Below are positions 10,358 through 16,605 of a stretch of DNA of 17,627 nucleotides, in pieces. This DNA is from Rhodospirillaceae bacterium (GTDB lineage: Bacteria; Pseudomonadota; Alphaproteobacteria; DSM-16000; Inquilinaceae). Within the stretch, counting starts at the first letter, position 1, and the number at the start of each line of letters is the position of its first letter. The stretch spans positions 3,251 to 20,877 of the forward strand of contig JAGQRL010000107.1 in the NCBI GenBank assembly GCA_020425485.1, read 5' to 3'. A program made the translations under genes and the position numbers. Under the pieces are notes generated by a model, which saw only the letters and a program-made list of their open reading frames with translations, was not told the origin of the DNA and ran no database searches.

Positions 10358-11101
10358 ATGTTCGACTTCACGGGCAAGGTTCTGGCGCTCACCGGCGCCA
10401 ATGGCGGCATCAGCCAGGCCATCGCCAGCCTGTTCTACGGCTACGGCGCCAGCTTGGTGCTGAGCGACGTCAACGGCGAGGGGCTGGACCAGTTCGCCGT
10501 GGAGCTGGACCCGTCGGGCACCCGCGTGGCCACCATCGCCCACGATGTCAGCAAGTCCGAAGATGCCGATGCCATGGCGGCACTGGCGGAGGAGCGCTTC
10601 GGCAGCGTGGACTTCCTCGTTACCGGTGCCGGGCTCTACCTCGCCCAGCTCGTCGAAAGCATGACCGACGACCAATGGCGCCAATCCATGGCCATCAACC
10701 TGGACGGCGTGTTCTACACCTGCCGGGCGATGATCCCGAAGTTGCGCGATGGCGGGGCCATCGTGAACATCGCCTCCATGGCGGGCCATCGCGGCAGCTT
10801 CCAGCATGCCCACTACGCCGCGGCCAAGGGCGGCGTGCTGGTGTTTTCCCGCAGCCTGATGCACGAACTGGCGCCGCGCGGCATCCGTGTGAACTGCATC
10901 TCGCCGGGGCTGATCGAAACGCCACTGATCCAGCCGCTGCTGCGCTCCCAGGGGGAGGCGCTGCTCAGGGCGACGCCGCTGAAGCGCTTCGGCAAGCCCG
11001 AGGAAGTGGCGGGCGTGGTCGCCTTCCTGTGCAGCAGGGCGGCCGGATTCGTTAACGGCGAAACCATCCATGTCAACGGCGGGCTCTACGTAGTAGGTTG
11101 A
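10358..11101 (+). CDS. Short-chain dehydrogenase/reductase 2 with variant cofactor motifs
   Basis: A 247-residue SDR. The catalytic residues are intact: N114, S140, Y153 and K157 (YAAAK). Asp after beta-strand 2 (D37 in VLSDVNG) suggests NAD(H). Two cofactor motifs deviate: the loop reads TGANGGIS (12-19), with Ser for the last Gly of TGxxxGxG, and the usual NNAG is VTGAG (88-92). The start is ATG 10358, not the upstream in-frame GTG at 10325, because gggaggggag lies just before it. It follows SDR 1 by 70 bases and precedes the flavoprotein gene by 33, so it belongs to the same operon. The substrate is unknown; two SDRs side by side could act on different positions or stereoisomers of one compound. 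Confidence 0.9.
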   Translation: MFDFTGKVLALTGANGGISQAIASLFYGYGASLVLSDVNGEGLDQFAVELDPSGTRVATIAHDVSKSEDADAMAALAEERFGSVDFLVTGAGLYLAQLVESMTDDQWRQSMAINLDGVFYTCRAMIPKLRDGGAIVNIASMAGHRGSFQHAHYAAAKGGVLVFSRSLMHELAPRGIRVNCISPGLIETPLIQPLLRSQGEALLRATPLKRFGKPEEVAGVVAFLCSRAAGFVNGETIHVNGGLYVVG

Positions 11102-11134
11102 CCGCCGGACGTCCCGTAGCCCCATGGATCAGAC

Positions 11135-12595
11135 GTGCCCGACCAAGTCAGCCCCGCTGTTCAGGACCCTGTCTTCCAGGACCTCGCCGATCGCCTGCGC
11201 GCCATCGTGGGGGAGCGCGGCCTCGTCACCGACTCCGATGCCCTGGCGCCGCATCTGATCGACTGGCGGCGGCGCTACCACGGGCGCACGCCCTTCATGG
11301 TGCGGCCGGCGACGGTGGATGAGGTGTCGGCGGTGGTGGCCGCCTGTGCCGAAGCCGGCGTGTCCATGGTGCCCCAGGGCGGCAACACCGGGCTGGTGGG
11401 CGGCAGCGTGCCGGACGATAGCGGCCGCCAGGTGCTGATCAATCTCGGCCGGCTCAACCGGGTGCGCGAGCTGGATGCCGCCAACTACACCATCACGGTG
11501 GAGGCCGGATGCATCCTGGCGGACATCCAGCAGGCGGCGGCCGCGCAAGGCATGCTGTTCCCGCTCAGCCTGGGGGCCGAGGGCTCCTGCCAGATCGGCG
11601 GCAACCTCTCCACCAATGCCGGCGGCAACGCCGTGCTCCACTACGGCAACACCCGCGACCTGGTGCTGGGGCTGGAGGTGGTGCTGCCGGACGGGCGGGT
11701 GTGGCAGGACCTGCGGGGCCTGCGCAAGGACAACACCGGCTACGACCTGAAGCACCTGTTCATCGGTGCGGAGGGCTCGCTGGGCATCATCACCGCGGCC
11801 ATCTTGAAGCTGTTTCCCGCCCATGCCGACAGCCAGACGGCGCTGGTGGCGCTCAACGACCTGTCCTCGGTGATGGCGCTGTTCGATGCCGCGCGCCGCC
11901 GCTCCGGCGACCAGCTTGTGGCCTTCGAGCTGATGCCGCGGGTGGGCATCGACCTGGCCTTGCAGCACGTCACCGGATCCATCGATCCGCTGGCGGAGCG
12001 CTATCCCCACTATGTGCTGCTGGAGCTGGCGAGCAGCCGCTCGGATGCCGGCCTGCGCGCCGCCATCGAGGAGATCCTGGAAGCGGCCTTCGAGGAAGGC
12101 TGGGTGGTCGACGGCACCATCGCCGCCACCGAGGAGCAGGCGCGCCAGCTCTGGTTCCTGCGCGAGGCCATCGTTGAGGGCCAGCGCCTCAACGGCGCCA
12201 GCATCAAGCACGACGTGTCGGTGAAGACCAGCCGCATGGGGGAGTTCATCGACACCGCGACGGCGCGGCTGGCGGAACGTTTCCCCGATGACCGGGTGGT
12301 GGCGTTCGGCCATGTCGGCGACGGCAATGTGCACTTCAACATCTGTCCGCCCATGGGCGACGAGACGGGGTTTGTGGAGCGCGGGCCGCAGTTCACCGAC
12401 ATCGTCTTCGGCACGGTGGCGGAGTTCGGCGGGTCCATCAGTGCCGAGCACGGCATTGGCCGCCTGCGCCGCGAGAAGCTGGCGGAGGTGGCCTCGCCGG
12501 TGGATCTGGAACTGATGCGGCGGATCAAGCAGGCGATGGACCCCACCAACCTGATGAACCCCCACGTGCTGTTCACCGAGCCGCCCGCCGGCTGA
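11135..12595 (+). CDS. FAD-linked D-2-hydroxyacid dehydrogenase (D-2-hydroxyglutarate/D-lactate type)
   Basis: A 486-residue flavoprotein of the FAD_binding_4 plus FAD-oxidase_C family. The FAD domain shows VPQGGNTGLVGGSVP (79-93), GGNLSTNAGG (155-164), the RKDNTGYDLKHLFIG run (197-211) and GAEGSLGIIT (211-220). The C-terminal domain has the conserved metal/substrate motifs GHVGDGNVHFN (392-402) and EHGIGRLRREKL (438-449). These closely resemble D-2-hydroxyglutarate dehydrogenases; D-lactate dehydrogenases and GlcD-like proteins are the alternative. It would oxidise a D-2-hydroxyacid to the 2-oxoacid and pass electrons to a quinone or an electron-transfer flavoprotein. The GTG start at 11135 is in frame and 33 bases after SDR 2; an ATG at 11124 is out of frame. 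It is the last gene of the operon, followed by two hairpins. Confidence 0.9.
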   Translation: MPDQVSPAVQDPVFQDLADRLRAIVGERGLVTDSDALAPHLIDWRRRYHGRTPFMVRPATVDEVSAVVAACAEAGVSMVPQGGNTGLVGGSVPDDSGRQVLINLGRLNRVRELDAANYTITVEAGCILADIQQAAAAQGMLFPLSLGAEGSCQIGGNLSTNAGGNAVLHYGNTRDLVLGLEVVLPDGRVWQDLRGLRKDNTGYDLKHLFIGAEGSLGIITAAILKLFPAHADSQTALVALNDLSSVMALFDAARRRSGDQLVAFELMPRVGIDLALQHVTGSIDPLAERYPHYVLLELASSRSDAGLRAAIEEILEAAFEEGWVVDGTIAATEEQARQLWFLREAIVEGQRLNGASIKHDVSVKTSRMGEFIDTATARLAERFPDDRVVAFGHVGDGNVHFNICPPMGDETGFVERGPQFTDIVFGTVAEFGGSISAEHGIGRLRREKLAEVASPVDLELMRRIKQAMDPTNLMNPHVLFTEPPAG

Positions 12596-12617
12596 GCTTT
12601 TCTTGTTCAGTCTGCGC

Positions 12618-12687
12618 CAGCCCTCTTCCCCGCCCGGCCACCCAGGCCATTGTAAGATGTCGGGTGGCCGGGCGGGGGAGAGGGCTG
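12618..12687 (+). repeat. Large inverted repeat (26-bp arms) in the 3' region of the redox operon
   Basis: Arms 12618-12643 and 12662-12687 are complementary over 26 bp with one exception, and enclose an 18-base loop. The exception (T at 12627 against G at 12678) is a G-U wobble in plus-strand RNA but an A-C mismatch in minus-strand RNA, so the structure appears maintained for the plus transcript. It starts 23 bases after the flavoprotein stop and is not followed by a T-run. It could be an RNA-stabilising 3' hairpin or a REP-like palindrome. Confidence 0.75.
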
Positions 12688-12733
12688 CAACCGATTCCGC
12701 CGAACCACCCGACACCAGGACCTGAAACGGGAC

Positions 12734-12766
12734 GGGGGCGGACCACCGGGTGGTCCGCCCCCTTTT
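12734..12766 (+). terminator. Rho-independent terminator of the redox operon
   Basis: A perfect 14-bp inverted repeat (12734-12747 with 12749-12762, a single base between) is followed at once by tttt (12763-12766). The T-run lies on the plus strand, so it ends transcription from the flavoprotein operon. It may also help stop minus-strand transcripts from the convergent mmdB, but there is no T-run on that side. Confidence 0.85.
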
Positions 12767-12771
12767 CCTAT

Positions 12772-12792
12772 GGTGCGGTGTGGCGGGCGCCG
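12772..12792. repeat. 21-bp dispersed repeat, copy A (just past the mmdB stop)
   Basis: Matches copy B (14529-14549) at 20 of 21 positions; the core is gtggcgggcgccg. Both copies lie within a few bases downstream of a stop codon in the same minus-strand operon (mmdB here, mmdD for copy B). Confidence 0.5.
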
Positions 12793-12793
12793 A

Positions 12794-14035
12794 TCAGGGC
12801 GAAACGCCGGTCTGTGCGCTCACCACGGTGATGAAGATGCCGGCGATGATGGCCGAGGTGATCACCCCGCTGACGCTGGCGCCCAGCGCATGGGGCATCA
12901 CGATGGAATCGGGGTTTTCTGCCGACACGGTCTTCTGCGCCACTTTGGCGGTGGTGGGCACGCAGCTCACCCCGGCGATGCCGATCACCGGATTGAACTT
13001 GCGGCCGGTGGCGAAGTACAGCACGTAGCCGCCGATCAGCCCGCCGATGCCGCTGAACAGCAGCGCGATGATGCCCAACACCAGCAGCAGCAGCACCTGC
13101 GGGTCGAGGATCACCCGCGCCTCGCACAGCACGCCGAGCAGCAGGCCGAGGAAGAAGGTGGCGCCGTACAGCACTGGCCCGGCGAAGGTTTCCGCGAAGT
13201 GCACCAGCCCGCTTTCCCGGATCACCACGCCGATGAACAGGGATAAGAACAGCGGTGCCGCCACCGGGAACAGCAGACACAGGATGATGTTGGCCACCAC
13301 CGCGAAGATCAGCTTCTGGTTGGCGGTGATCTCCTTGCGCTGCTTGGGCGGCGGCATCTTCAAACCGCGCAGGCGCTTGGGCACCATCAGCTTGATGAGG
13401 TACGGATAGCCGCCATAGGTGAGCCCGAGATAGAGGTAGGCCACCACGGTGATGGGCACGAAGAGGTCCTGCGACAAGATCAGGGCGGCGAACAGGATCA
13501 TCGGCCCGTCGGCACCGCCGATGGTGGCGGTGGCGGCGGCATCGTTCAGGCTCATGCCGAAGGCCACGGCCAGCGGGAAGGCGACGAAGGTGCCCAGCTC
13601 AGCGAACAGGGCGATGGTCATGCTGGTGAACGGCCGGGCCATCAGGAAGCCCACGTCCAGCAGCACGCCGATGCCCATGAACACCAGACAGGCGATCAAA
13701 CCGTTTGAGAACGTGAAGGTGTAGATCGGCTGCATCCAGAAGATCTGGAGCTGCTGCACCAGCATGTCCGTGGCGCCGTCGGGGATCAGCGGGTCGATGA
13801 ACAGCGTGCCCTGCTGGTTGGCTTCGACATTGAAGAACAGCACGCCGGCATTGATGGAGGCCATGCCGAGCCCCATGGGGATCATCAGCAGGGCTTCCAG
13901 AACGCCCTTGCGGCCCAGATAGATCAGCAGGATCCCCAAGGCGATCAGGCAGATCCGCCCGATCAGAATGGTTGGTTCCGAGCGCAGCAGGGTGGCAATT
14001 CCCTGGAACAGATTTACGAAATCGATGCCTTCCAT
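12794..14035 (-). CDS. mmdB: Na+-translocating decarboxylase beta subunit (MmdB/OadB family)
   Basis: A 413-residue integral membrane protein, the sodium-pumping and carboxybiotin-decarboxylating subunit. Conserved sites seen: GGADGP (173-178) with D176, corresponding to the essential Asp of OadB, and FNPVIGIAGVSCVP (347-360). There N348, G352 and S357 have the same spacing as N373, G377 and S382, implicated in Na+ transport in Klebsiella OadB. About ten hydrophobic helices are visible. It is the last gene of mmdA-D-C-B, 37 bases after mmdC. No OadA-type carboxyltransferase is nearby and the alpha subunit is acyl-CoA type, so the beta subunit serves an acyl-CoA decarboxylase rather than oxaloacetate decarboxylase. 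Confidence 0.95.
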   Translation of the reverse strand: MEGIDFVNLFQGIATLLRSEPTILIGRICLIALGILLIYLGRKGVLEALLMIPMGLGMASINAGVLFFNVEANQQGTLFIDPLIPDGATDMLVQQLQIFWMQPIYTFTFSNGLIACLVFMGIGVLLDVGFLMARPFTSMTIALFAELGTFVAFPLAVAFGMSLNDAAATATIGGADGPMILFAALILSQDLFVPITVVAYLYLGLTYGGYPYLIKLMVPKRLRGLKMPPPKQRKEITANQKLIFAVVANIILCLLFPVAAPLFLSLFIGVVIRESGLVHFAETFAGPVLYGATFFLGLLLGVLCEARVILDPQVLLLLVLGIIALLFSGIGGLIGGYVLYFATGRKFNPVIGIAGVSCVPTTAKVAQKTVSAENPDSIVMPHALGASVSGVITSAIIAGIFITVVSAQTGVSP

Positions 14036-14072
14036 GGCAGGAATGCCCCCGTTTGCTGGCGCCGCGGCGGGT

Positions 14073-14471
14073 TCAGGAGATGGTCAGCAGCACTTGGCCC
14101 GTTTCCACGCCATCACCGACCTTGACCGCGATGTTGCTGACGGTGCCGCTGCTGTGGGCGATCACCGCCGTCTTCATCTTCATGGCCTCGATGGTGACGA
14201 TCTTGTCGCCTTCGCTGACCGCCTGGCCCACCGACACATCGATGGAGACGACCACGCCGCCCAGCGGGCTGACCTCGTCGCCGGGGCCGGAGGCGCCGGG
14301 GGCGGCGGCGGCCGCAGGAGCCGGTGCCGGTGCCGCCGGGGCGGCCGCAGGCTCGATGGTCTGCTGGGTCATCGACGGGGCGGGGTAGAGCGTGCCTGCG
14401 TCGTCCGTCATGTCCTCGACGGTCACGTCATAGGGCTTGCCGTCTACGGTGATCCGAAATTTGCGCATCAT
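14073..14471 (-). CDS. mmdC: Biotin carboxyl carrier subunit of Na+-translocating decarboxylase
   Basis: A 132-residue biotin carrier protein. The N-terminus RKFRITVDGKPYDVTVEDM is typical of decarboxylase gamma/delta-type carriers. A Pro/Ala-rich flexible linker spans about 41-60. The biotinyl domain (about 66-132) carries EAMKM, with the biotinylated lysine K98. It shuttles CO2 from the MmdA carboxyltransferase to membrane MmdB. Two consecutive ATGs are possible; the first is kept because caggga lies 8 bases upstream. It follows mmdD by about 80 bases, a gap holding copy B of a short repeat, and precedes mmdB. Biotinylation requires BirA, not encoded here. Confidence 0.93.
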   Translation of the reverse strand: MMRKFRITVDGKPYDVTVEDMTDDAGTLYPAPSMTQQTIEPAAAPAAPAPAPAAAAAPGASGPGDEVSPLGGVVVSIDVSVGQAVSEGDKIVTIEAMKMKTAVIAHSSGTVSNIAVKVGDGVETGQVLLTIS

Positions 14472-14528
14472 GGTGCAGATCCCTGACTAATCCGTTCGGT
14501 CGAAATGCGCACCTTGGGGATCACCGTC

Positions 14529-14549
14529 GGTGCGGCGTGGCGGGCGCCG
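14529..14549. repeat. 21-bp dispersed repeat, copy B (between mmdD and mmdC)
   Basis: 20 of 21 bases match copy A at 12772-12792. It lies 3 bases beyond the mmdD stop codon, in the only sizeable gap inside the mmd operon. Confidence 0.5.
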
Positions 14550-14552
14550 GTT

Positions 14553-14894
14553 CTAGTGCCCAGCGTGGGGTCTATGCGACGTCTGTTGCTGGGCACGGCC
14601 GGTCGTCGTCCACCCGGAGTCGTGGGCGGCGTCGGCGATACGCACGATCCGGTGGGCGCCGAGGAAGCTGGCGACCGCCGCGGTGATGGCCGCGACATGC
14701 GCCGGCGGCGGTCCCGCGGGAACGGCCGCCGGTCTCGCCACGGCAGGCTTGGGTGCCGGCGCCTTGGCGGCCGGGGATTCCCCGATGCGCCCGGTGATGG
14801 CGACGATGCCCTTGATCACCAAGGCCACCAGGAAGGCGATGGCCACGGCCAGCGCGTACATCACAAGGCTGTCGACGATCGGCAGATCGTTCAT
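14553..14894 (-). CDS. mmdD: Small membrane subunit of Na+-translocating decarboxylase (OadG/MmdD-like)
   Basis: A 113-residue protein with one N-terminal membrane helix (about 9-34), an Ala/Pro-rich linker (about 42-64) and a short C-terminal domain (AAITAAVASFLGAHRIVRI, then GWTTTGR and a His-rich tail). This layout matches the small decarboxylase subunits that hold the alpha and beta subunits together. The sequence is poorly conserved across the family, so the call relies on layout and on position between mmdA and mmdC. The start is well supported by aggagg 6 bases upstream. It begins 46 bases after the mmdA stop. His residues near the C-terminus recall the metal-binding tail of OadG, but that comparison is tentative. 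Confidence 0.82.
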   Translation of the reverse strand: MNDLPIVDSLVMYALAVAIAFLVALVIKGIVAITGRIGESPAAKAPAPKPAVARPAAVPAGPPPAHVAAITAAVASFLGAHRIVRIADAAHDSGWTTTGRAQQQTSHRPHAGH

Positions 14895-14940
14895 GGCCGG
14901 TCCTCCTGGGGCTGTCCCTGCTGGGCGATGGGCCGCCGGT

Positions 14941-16494
14941 TCACAGCGGGATATCCCCGTGCTTCTTCGGCGGCCGGGCCTCGCGCTTGTTGAGCGATTT
15001 GCGCAGCGCCAGGGTCACCTGGGCCCGGGTTTCCTCGGGCTGGATGACATCGGTGATGTAGCCGCGGCCGGCGGACAGGTAGGGCGAGGCGAACTCGCGC
15101 CGATAGTCCGCAGCCAGTTCCTTCACCTTGGCGAGCCTGTTTTCGGCGTCCTTCAGCTCGGTGCGGTAGAGGATGTTGACGGCGCCTTCCGCGCCCATCA
15201 CGGCGATCTCCGCGGTCGGCCAGGCGTACACCACGTCGGCCCCCATCTCCTGGCTGCACATGGCGAGGTAGGACCCGCCATAGGCCTTGCGCAGGATCAC
15301 CGTGATCTTCGGCACGGTGGCCGAGGCGTAGGCGAACAGCATCTTGGCACCGTGGCGGATGATGCCGCCGCGCTCCTGCTCCACGCCCGGCAGGAAGCCC
15401 GGCACGTCCACCAGGGTCAGCAGCGGGATGGAGAACACGTTGCAGAAGCGGATGAAGCGGGCACCCTTGTCCGACGCGTTGATGTCCAGGGCGCCGGCCA
15501 TGCTCATGGGATTGTTGGCCAGCAGCCCGGTGACCACGCCGCCGATTCGGCAGAAGCCGACGATGATGTTGGTGGCCCATCCGGCATGCACTTCCAGGAA
15601 GCTGCCGGGGTCGACCAGGCGCGCAATCACCTTGCGCACGTCCATCGGCTCGCCGGGGTCTTCCGGGATCAGGGCGTTGATGTCCAGATCGTCGGACAGG
15701 TCGATCTGCGGCACCGGGCGGTGGGGCGGATCTTCGGCGTTGTTCAGCGGCAGGTAGGACAGGAGCTGGTGGATGATGCGAATGGCGTGGCGGTCATCAT
15801 CGGCAACGAAATGAACGTTGCCGCTGACCTCGGCGTGCACCTTGGCGCCGCCCACCTCGTCCATGCTGGTCTGGCGGCCGGTGACCGCCTTGATCACCTC
15901 CGGCCCGGTGATGAACATCTGGGCGTTCTGCCGGGTCATGATGATGAAGTCCATCAGCGCCGGGGAATACGACGCCCCGCCGGCGCACGGCCCCAGCACG
16001 GCGGCGATCTGCGGCACCACGCCGGACAGCAGCACGTTGTTGTAGAACACGTTGCCGTAGCCCGACAGCGCGTCCACGCCTTCCTGGATGCGGGCACCGC
16101 CGCTGTCTTTGAAGGCCACCAGGGGCACGCCCATCTTCAGGGCGTACTTCATCGCCTCGACCATCTTCTGGGCGTGCATCTTGCCCAGGGTGCCGGCGGC
16201 GACGGTGAAGTCCTGGCTGAAGGCGGCGACCTGGCGGCCGTCCACATAGCCGGTGCCGACCACCACGCCATCGGCCGGGATCGGCTTGCCGGCCATCCCG
16301 AAGGCGGTGGCGGTGTGGCGGATGTGGGTGCCGATTTCCTGGAAAGTGTCGGGCTCGAACAGGCCGTCCAGGCGCTCACGGGCAGAGAGCAGCCCCTTTT
16401 CGTGGCGCTTGGCGACCTTGTCCTCGCCGCCCGCAGCGAACACGGCCTTGCGCTGCTCGGTCAGGCGGTCGGTCAGTTCTTTGTTGATCGCCAT
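14941..16494 (-). CDS. mmdA: Methylmalonyl-CoA decarboxylase carboxyltransferase (alpha) subunit
   Basis: A 517-residue carboxyltransferase of the PccB/MmdA family, which takes CO2 from methylmalonyl-CoA onto biotin. Family motifs: RHEKGLLSARERLDGLFEP (30-48), KDSGGARIQEGVDAL (129-143), GPCAGGASYSPALMDF (168-183), DVPGFLPG (363-370), KAYGGSYLAMCS (403-414) and WPTAEIAVMGAEGAVN (425-440). The length fits MmdA (about 510). The same fold serves propionyl-CoA carboxylase beta, but the neighbours mmdD, mmdC and mmdB indicate the Na+-pumping decarboxylase, and no biotin carboxylase gene is present. L410 occupies the position where bacterial propionyl-CoA carboxylases tend to have Asp, which also leans away from PccB; this alignment is from memory. 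The ribosome site ggag lies about 10 bases before the ATG. Confidence 0.9.
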   Translation of the reverse strand: MAINKELTDRLTEQRKAVFAAGGEDKVAKRHEKGLLSARERLDGLFEPDTFQEIGTHIRHTATAFGMAGKPIPADGVVVGTGYVDGRQVAAFSQDFTVAAGTLGKMHAQKMVEAMKYALKMGVPLVAFKDSGGARIQEGVDALSGYGNVFYNNVLLSGVVPQIAAVLGPCAGGASYSPALMDFIIMTRQNAQMFITGPEVIKAVTGRQTSMDEVGGAKVHAEVSGNVHFVADDDRHAIRIIHQLLSYLPLNNAEDPPHRPVPQIDLSDDLDINALIPEDPGEPMDVRKVIARLVDPGSFLEVHAGWATNIIVGFCRIGGVVTGLLANNPMSMAGALDINASDKGARFIRFCNVFSIPLLTLVDVPGFLPGVEQERGGIIRHGAKMLFAYASATVPKITVILRKAYGGSYLAMCSQEMGADVVYAWPTAEIAVMGAEGAVNILYRTELKDAENRLAKVKELAADYRREFASPYLSAGRGYITDVIQPEETRAQVTLALRKSLNKREARPPKKHGDIPL

Positions 16495-16553
16495 GGATCA
16501 TCACTCCCGAAAGGTGTGGGGGTGGGCAGCGCGCAGGATACGCGGTCAGAGAA

Positions 16554-16581
16554 GGGGGGCCGGCCTTGGGGCCGACCCCCC
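16554..16581 (-). terminator. Hairpin terminator between pckG and mmdA
   Basis: Twelve-base arms (16554-16565 and 16570-16581) with a four-base loop. The only non-Watson-Crick position is G-U in minus-strand RNA and C-A in plus-strand RNA, so the structure belongs to the minus transcript. It starts 24 bases beyond the pckG stop and is followed by ttctct, a weak T-tract. It probably ends or attenuates pckG transcription before mmdA. Confidence 0.7.
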
Positions 16582-16605
16582 CACCGTTAGGCACACTTAG
16601 AATAC

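Noticed and set aside
11129..12715. Long open frame (528 codons) antisense to the flavoprotein gene
   Set aside because: The plus strand carries an unmistakable FAD-oxidase family protein; the antisense product is His/Arg-rich with no family match and lacks a ribosome site.
12794..14035. Reading the beta subunit as part of oxaloacetate decarboxylase
   Set aside because: OadA, with its pyruvate-carboxylase-like carboxyltransferase domain, is absent; the adjacent carboxyltransferase is of the acyl-CoA type.
14941..16494. Reading this gene as propionyl-CoA carboxylase beta subunit
   Set aside because: The neighbours encode the membrane Na+ pump, small membrane and biotin carrier subunits, and no biotin carboxylase is present.
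14683..16590. Long open frame (635 codons) antisense to mmdA and mmdD
   Set aside because: It lies over the well-conserved MmdA frame and encodes a His/Gly/Val-rich product typical of antisense GC-rich shadows.
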